Assembly (NCBI GenBank): GCA_002900995.3
Contig: CM035314.1
Coordinates: 1,845,372 to 1,909,371 of the forward strand
DNA: 64,000 nucleotides
Reading direction: 5' to 3'
Source of the DNA: Ganoderma boninense
Lineage: Eukaryota; Basidiomycota; Agaricomycetes; Polyporales; Polyporaceae
In this document: piece by piece, positions 58,073 to 64,000 of the stretch
Layout of the letters: every line of letters starts with the position of its first letter
Numbering within the stretch: the stretch's first letter is position 1
Notes under the pieces: generated by a model
Seen by the model: the letters and a program-made list of their open reading frames with translations, nothing else
What the model was told of the DNA's origin: nothing
The model's database searches: none
Program-made: the position numbers and the translations under genes

Positions 58073-60897
58073 CTATAAATGACTGGCGACAAACAGAATG
58101 TCCCTCTTCTCGAACTCCTTCTCATGGCTACCCGCGCATGCAAGTCCGTCAGCACACCGTATCCGTCCGCCCGAAGACATCAGCTGCATACGCACCAGGT
58201 CCGCAAATGCCACACGATCTCCTCCGGCCGCTCGGGGAGGCGCATGTTGCACAGGTTAAGCCGCACCTGCAACGGCGTCTTCCTCGTCAGCCCCTTGCAT
58301 ATCCGACACACCGCCATCGCGCCTGGCTCCGCGGACGCCGCGAGTTTCGCCTCGACCTGCGCGCGGCACGCGTCGTCGATGGTGAACCGCGCAGACGCCG
58401 CGGCGGTATCTGCGCCCTCCGGCAGGAACGAAATGCAGCAGTCGTCGCCGGCGACGAGCGTGTGAGCGTCGCGGAGGACGTGGTTCGGGTTATGCCTCCC
58501 AGAGAGGTGCATCCTGTGGTGCACTGCGAGTCAGGAGGGGGACCACAGCGCAGCTCAACGCGGTTGCGGACGCACATTTCCTCTTCTCGCGAGTGGTGCG
58601 TACGCATTTCCGACATGACGTGCCAGAGCTGCGAGACCCACGCAGACGATTCCCACTCAGTCAGACGTGCGGGCCGCCAGCAGAGCGCGGACGAAGCACT
58701 CACCAGCTTCGCCCAGTCCATCTCCCCGGGCAGCGCCATGGCCGGGTGGCCGCACGCGCAAAACAGCCGTCCCTCCTGCACCCACCCGTCGAGGACCGAT
58801 CGCGGCGTGTCGAGCGGGATCCCCACAGCCTCGAGCACGCGCCGCCCGACCGTCGGCAGGAAGTGCGGCCAGAGCACCGCGACCGACGCCTGCGTCCACG
58901 TGCCGTCCGCGGAGGGCTGCATCCACGGCACGTTGAAGTGGGCGACGCGCCAGTGCGCGTGCAGCTGCTCGTACGTGAGGAACTCGCAGCCGCCGACCGC
59001 GGCGTCGCACCACGGCGGGCACCGGAAGTACGCGCAGTACCGCTGGAGCACGTCGTCGGCCGGGACGTCTTTGAGCTCCGCCGCCAGCTGTGGGTGCCAC
59101 TCGTCGTCGGTGCGCAGGAGGTCGGCCAGCGCGCGTTTGGCGCGTGTCTTGTACGCTTCGACGTCGGCGAGGACCTGCTCGATGCGCGCGAGGAAATCCG
59201 AGCGCGAGAAGGGCTCCAGCGCATCATTCGCCTCCGCGAGCGCGACGAGGGTGGGGAGCTCGCGCGCATCGCACATGCTTGGAAAGAGACCCCGCTCGGC
59301 GGCGGTAAGGTGCGCCTCGAGGTACTCTTCGTACCATTGCAAGAGGAGATCTAGACGTTCGTCAACGCAATCCTGGATTTCTTGCCGGATCCTGCGCTCC
59401 TTCTCGATGAGAATTTGTTCCTCGAGATTGGGGCGGATGTTGTTCCAGACTACGCGAACGGTCAAACAGAGGTGAGAGACAGAAGGAGCAAGGACGTACT
59501 GCGGTCTGTCAGAGGCTTGGGCTGGCGTATTAGCTTTTTCCAGGCATCCTCGTCCTCTGGAAAGTCGTCTGCAGCGTAACCTAGCGCCTTCAAGCGCTCT
59601 GTGATTCTAAGCGTGTGAGGTTTGAGCACTGCGACCTTGACCATCCGCTTCTCCAAAAACGCTCACTGTGATTTGCGACCCAACATAACGTTGATCTCGG
59701 CGAGGTCCTTCAGGAGACGGTTATGCTTGACCCATGTCCCAACAGCGACAGCGTGCTGCAATATGCGCATCAGACGTGATGGAAGCAGACGATGCGCGAC
59801 TCGACGCACAACTTGGGCTAGAGCGACGGCCTCTAAAGTCTCTTCCATGACCAACTTGGCCGTTTCGGGATCTTCCTGTTCCAAGGTCACATATTCCTCA
59901 ATGAAGGCGTTGACGTACGCAGCGTAGTACTTGTTATCAGCTGTGCGGTTCTCCGGGGAGGCAAATGTCTGCGCTTTATCGGGGTCTGGGGGAGGACCAG
60001 ATGAGAAGACCAGATAACCTGAGCCTAGAGTGTCAGGCCGCCATACCCGGACCCGTTTCGCATGGGAAGAGAGGAAGCGTGCGGAAGAGGTGCACCTGGT
60101 CTTTTCCGAGAATCAAAGATCCTTTGCGAATGCTGGCGGAAACGCATCAACAACGGGTAGTCAACGCCAATGCACAGTTGGATGTAACCACTTGGTCTTG
60201 TAGCAGGCCTTACAGAGTCTCAGGCGGATCGCGTAGTCGACCCACTTCGCACGCTCTGCCCCGCAGATCTGCCGCGAATGGTGATGGTCACACTCCTTGT
60301 TAGAATGCCCAGGCGGCAGCATCCAAAGCGAGCACTCACAAGGCAGTGGTGATCAAATAACAGTGCTGCGTACAAGGGTTCGCTCAGGTTACACGGACAG
60401 CTGGGAAGGTCGTCTACGGTGGCCAGAGCGGCGATCCACGCCGACCTGCTGCTCTCGGCAAGCAGGACCGAGCGCAGTGACTTCGATGTGCGCGCCAGGT
60501 TGAGCATGTCGAGAGGGTGAAGGTACGCAGCGACCTTGAGGTACATTGGCATTGCTGAAGGCGATGCGGGTATGAAGGGAGAGTGCGTACCTCGAAAAAC
60601 ACGTCGAGGGGCATGTTCATCATCTCCGAGAGCGAGCCGAGGACATGGCGTCCTTTGCCCTTCCTATTCACGTTGGTGCTAGTGCTAGAGGAACCGGCGC
60701 TGGTGTTGCGGCCCCTGCGAGCGCGCTTTCTGGGTGGCTGCTCAGCTGAGGCAATAGTTCGCGTGAAAATGCAAAGAGGCTCGGTTGAGTAACTTCTGTA
60801 CGAGGGTATAATACACGCTCCGCGTCTGCTCACCTTCAGGCACTTCGGCAAATTCCTCCGCGATGTGCATCTCCTCGGCGTCATGGTCCTCATACAT
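58073..60897 (-). CDS. F-box protein with C2H2-like regions, copy E
   Basis: Start MYEDHDAEEMHIAEEFAEVPEG at 60897. Then EQPPRKRARRGRN, NRKGKGRHVLGSLSEMMNMPLDVFFE and VAAYLHPLDMLNLARTSKSLRSVLLAESSRSAW. Next is ICGAERAKWVDYAIRLRLCKACYKTK, then LGYAADDFPEDEDAWKKLIRQPKPLTDR and IWNNIRPNLEE. The long exon has YFRCPPWC ... LHAHWRVAH and GRLFCACGHPAMALP. After a further exon with MSEMRTHHSREEEMC come CRICKGLTRKTPLQ and VWHLRTW. The last exon is HEKEFEKRDILFVASHL, TAG 58075-58073. No frame break seen. Predicted SCF adaptor; substrate unknown. Confidence 0.74.
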
Positions 60898-61369
60898 CGT
60901 TGAGGAGACAGAGAAGTCGCATAGATATCGTCGCAGGTTTGGTATACGGTCGAAGAATTGGAGTAAGAAGTAAGTAAGTAAGGAAGGGCAAGGGCGACAG
61001 GGATCCGAGTCAGAGCAGTGATGGGCCTTCCGACGCGTTCCGACCTGCCCTAAATTGCTATATATATCCTGGTGGCCTCAATGCACAGCCGCGGACTGCG
61101 CATGCGTTCTACTTGTGACCACAGAGAACAAGTCATGTAGGTTGATTTTCGTGCATAACCCGCGATTTGCTTGAGGATGCTTCAAGCTAAATAGGCCCGT
61201 ACTCTCCATGTAATGTGGCATTTGTCAGTTGGCCCCGGGCCGCCCTCACAAACACAAGGATCTGGGAGTGCGAAGCACAAAAAGTGGCTCATATCGCAGA
61301 TCTAAAGACACAGGGATCCGTTCAGGGTAGGTGGCCCAGAGACCTGTTGGAGATTCGAAAAGAGACGAA
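60898..61369. other. promoter region of F-box copy E
   Basis: About 0.47 kb. Contains GTAA microrepeats near 60968-60985, the shared element (61042-61054) and TATATATA at about 61059-61066 on its upstream side. No gene seen. Confidence 0.5.
61042..61054 (-). promoter_or_regulatory. shared F-box-family promoter element (copy E)
   Basis: On -: TTTAGGGCAGGTC, then GG and AACGCGTC (one mismatch to GACGCGTC); 145 bp before ATG 60897. Confidence 0.62.
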
Positions 61370-61960
61370 AATAATGTTTCTCTTCTCGGACTCCTTCCCA
61401 TGGCTGCAAACAGGACACTTTGCACCAGCCTCGGACCGTACCCCACCACGCGCAACAAATCTGCATGTACCAGTAGCGCAAATGCTACACGATCTCCTCC
61501 GCCCTCTCTGGCAGCCGCATATACCGCAAATGCCGCCTCACCTGCTGAGGCGCCTTCCGCGCCAACCCCTTGCATATCCGACACACCGCGATCGCGCCTG
61601 GCGCGTCGCCACTACTTCGCGCTGATCTGCGCGCGACACGCGTCGTCGATGGCCGTCCGCGCCCTCAGGAAGGACTTTGACGCAGCAATTGTCGCCCGGA
61701 CCGAGCCAGCGCCCGTCCAGGAGAACTGGTCGTGATTGCATCTTGCCCCAAGCCACTTCCTGTCCATAACATGCACCCTTTTGGTCAGTTGGAGCACGAT
61801 ATCATCTCAAAAGCGAACGGACGTACATCTCACATTTCCGCGTGTGGCCATGCTCACTCTAGAAGGACCAGAACCGTTATTCATGTACTGTGTTTGCAAG
61901 CGCGTCCAAATGCTGGACATCTTCATCACAATGTGGGTGGGTTCTCGGTTTCCTTAACTT
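61370..61960 (-). pseudogene. F-box family relic F
   Basis: On - it keeps family C-terminal pieces in scattered frames: IDDACRAQIS, CVGYARG-like for CRICKG, then a tail matching HGKEFEKR(D/N)I(L/I)FV (HGKESEKRNIIFVS). A faint nucleotide echo of the F-box helix lies near 61880-61930. The whole middle of the gene is missing, so it is an internally deleted pseudogene still following a shared promoter element. Confidence 0.6.
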
Positions 61961-63282
61961 CAGGCATTCCGAGCCTAGGGGAGGCACAGTAGGTATTTCG
62001 GATGTTGAGAATCTGGAGAGAAAGTGGACGTGCGCACGGAAGGAAGACATGCTGTAAGGCGCCGAATGAAGCCGAACTAGCCGCGGAGATCGCATCGCGA
62101 CGCGTCGTGGCCTGCCCTAAACCGCGTGCTTTGTTGTTGGAGTCGGACTCTCCGCCGCTTTGCGAGGACTGATGCTATGGTCGGGAGCTCCGGCTTCGAC
62201 AGGGTGGCCAATGCGTTATCGGGATTCACATTCGAGAGATGCATCACGACCGCGAGACGAGGCACCCGCTTTGTGCGCGCGCCGTCCGAGCGCCGCACGC
62301 TTTGTTAAATTGACAGTGGTGGCCGAGGCCAAAGCGGGCTTCGGCGCCTATCTGCCGCATGGATACCTGACACTCAGCGTCAACAATGTGGTTAGCGACG
62401 GCCACCACGTGGACCCCCTCATCCCCTGAGTACCCTCTCCATGCCCCGGATTGAAGTCGACACAACGGAAGACCCCCATATACGAACACGGAATAAAGCA
62501 CCACTTCCAAACCCAACATTTTGAAGTCCGCTGATCGCACAGCAACCGAACGGTGCCGCCAGCGGGCAGTGTCATTTACAAGACCTCCAGGATCGGGAGA
62601 CCGTCCATTAAGTCCCTCTTCCCCTCTCTGTTGTCGTTTCGCGGTGATAACGGTAGGTATCTGCGTGTTAGGAGTGCCAATCTGGCTCAATACTGTTCTT
62701 CGTCGGAAAGATCATCCAGGCCATAGCGTCATCGCCCAATGTACCTATTCCAGGCCTTGAGCACCCTCATGCAGCCCCACGATGAAGTAGCAGATTCTAC
62801 CAATGGACGAGGTTCCCGGCGCTTGGGACAATGCTCCGCGAATCCGAGTATCGGGACGAGTTTCGTTCCTGGGCAACGCTGAATCGATAGGCCACTCCCC
62901 CCAACCCAAAATGGAACGGTCGCGACGTCACCGCCCATTGTTCTTGCGCCGGTCTGGTCTCGTAGCACACACGTCCAGGGGAAAGCGGAGTGGCCATCCC
63001 AACAGCACCGAACGCAGCATCGCCTCGGACCCGCATAGGCTTATGCAAGTTATTGAAGCTCCGCGCGCCACTCGAGGCAACGCTTTGGTGAACCGGGCGC
63101 GGCTCCCACCCTCCCTTCCCCCTACCATTGTTCCTATAAAGTGCGCGTATATTGGCCGAACCCCAACGGCGTCTAGATCACTCGAACTCTTGCCTCCTGC
63201 AACCATCTTCTTCCGGCGTTCGCCACAACTCAACTCGAACTCTCCACCCAGCTTATCCCAACTCCCCTCTCATACATTCAAC
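61961..63282. other. intergenic region before the last gene
   Basis: About 1.3 kb. Holds the relic's promoter element (62109-62121) and, near its end, TATAAAG at 63135-63141, likely the promoter of the gene at 63283. Other frames look spurious. Confidence 0.45.
62109..62121 (-). promoter_or_regulatory. shared F-box-family promoter element (relic F)
   Basis: On -: TTTAGGGCAGGCC (last T of the consensus is C), then AC and GACGCG. It outlived the gene it served. Confidence 0.55.
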
Positions 63283-64000
63283 ATGCGTGTCACCAGATCG
63301 TCCACTCGTGCTGCGCGAGGTGAGTAGTCCAGTGTTGTTCTGTGGAGCGCGTCGGGCAGTGGTTGAACGTTGAACATCGACCCAGCCACCGCCCCCAATC
63401 TCCCCATCGCCCCAGCCAACCCCCCCGCTCCCGCTCCCGTCCCCGCTCCCGTCCCCGTAGTCGCCAACGGGCCCAAGCTGGTGCCCTGCATGGCCCGTCG
63501 CCCCGCCGGACGCGTTCCGGAAAAATCATAGGGATGGTGAGGTCTGTGGCGACGAAGCTCACCAGACCCCGTCGGGCCCCGAGGGCGGCCCCGACCAGGC
63601 GGCTGCTGGAGGAGTGGTGGGCAACATCGCGTGCGTACTGCGTTCATACTTACATGCGTCCGATCCTGACTTCGGGCCGTCCATCGCCAGCGTCGCCGCA
63701 ACCACCAATCCCGGCGCCACCGTCCCCGTCCCCCAACCACCGGCCCCCCCGCGCAAGCGCGGCAGTAGGGCCGCGGCCAAGAAAGATGCGAAAGAAGTAC
63801 AGGCTCCAGCCAACGATGCGTAAGTGTCTAAAGACCTGTTCGATTGCCGTGGTCTGTGTGGTTGACCATGCTGCCGGCGCCCAGTGCTGCCCCTCCGCCA
63901 CCATTGGCGCCGAACCTGCTCCTCCACCCCTGCTCCCACCAGCTCCCCGCCCCCACCGAGGGCACCATCGAGGTCACCGAACCCACCAGTCTCTTGTGTC
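63283..64000 (+). CDS. Pro/Ala/Lys-rich protein, 3' partial
   Basis: ATG 63283 (MRVTRSSTRAARG), intron from about 63320, then APNLPIAPANPPAPAPVPAP (a short A-P repeat). A later exon reads GEVCGDEAHQTPSGPEGGPD and, after an intron ending at about 63690, VAATTNPGATVPVPQPPAPPRKRGSRAAAKKDAKEVQ. The joint near 63500-63530 is unclear because the two good frames differ. The protein looks disordered and basic, perhaps nuclear. It runs off the window end and I do not recognise it. Confidence 0.45.

Noticed and set aside
62244..62690. 148-residue open frame on -
   Set aside because: No domain and no promoter or splice support; competing frames on + are equally long.
63395..63465. C-rich CTCCCGTCCCCG repeat as a possible minisatellite
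   Set aside because: Only a few imperfect units within an Ala-Pro coding stretch of the last gene.

Overview
The window looks like nuclear DNA of a basidiomycete, most likely an agaricomycete (polypore-type gene content is my inference). Genes are split by many 45-90 nt GT-AG introns with CTNA-like branch points. Coding exons are GC-rich, and spacers are more AT-rich with short promoters. There is a nuclear tRNA-Glu, and conserved eukaryotic genes (DPH2, TOM70) sit among expanded fungal families. Nothing points to a prokaryote, plasmid or virus.

Layout: 1-12.9 kb holds F-box copy A (5' end outside the window), two alpha/beta-hydrolases (a, b), a possible small membrane protein, a seven-helix membrane protein and F-box copy B, almost all on +. 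13.2-14.1 kb is a decayed FAD-monooxygenase on -. 15.6-18.2 kb is a membrane-anchored flavin monooxygenase. 18.4-24.0 kb is a tandem array of three hydrolases (c, d, e) on -. 24-27.4 kb is gene-poor. 27.4-37.3 kb is a conserved island: an ACS-type MFS transporter, DPH2, TOM70, a conserved CH-like protein and tRNA-Glu(UUC). 37.7-44.6 kb has a FAD-monooxygenase (the relative of the relic at 13-14 kb), a PC-esterase-like membrane protein and a degenerate ZIP-type metal transporter. 46.5-62.1 kb is an accessory block on -, with hydrolases f and g, F-box copies C, D and E, a short F-box relic (F) and a small coiled-coil gene. A Pro/Ala/Lys-rich gene begins at 63.3 kb and runs off the end.

Two families dominate: (1) seven alpha/beta-hydrolases with the order HG-x-x-W, NRR(D/G)Y, GWSFG nucleophile elbow, (H)VW(C/G)D acid and GxNH(F/I) histidine; (2) five F-box copies plus one relic, each with a basic N-terminal patch, an F-box, a Cys-rich segment and two C2H2-like finger regions. 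Members are interleaved, and the same-strand order F-box then hydrolase occurs three times (A-a, C-f, D-g). Four F-box copies with a visible 5' end, plus the relic, share an upstream element, TTTAGGGCAGGTC (one mismatch in the relic), often followed by GACGCGTC. Two more copies of its core stand alone. F-box proteins are known substrate adaptors of SCF ubiquitin ligases; any functional link between the two families is inference.

Many accessory genes contain one or two single-base-type frameshifts at otherwise conserved positions, while DPH2, TOM70 and the MFS gene read cleanly. Together with an Illumina-adapter-like 15-mer at 15205-15219, this leaves both pseudogenisation and residual assembly error open. 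Exon joints were worked out by eye from conserved frames and GT/AG sites.
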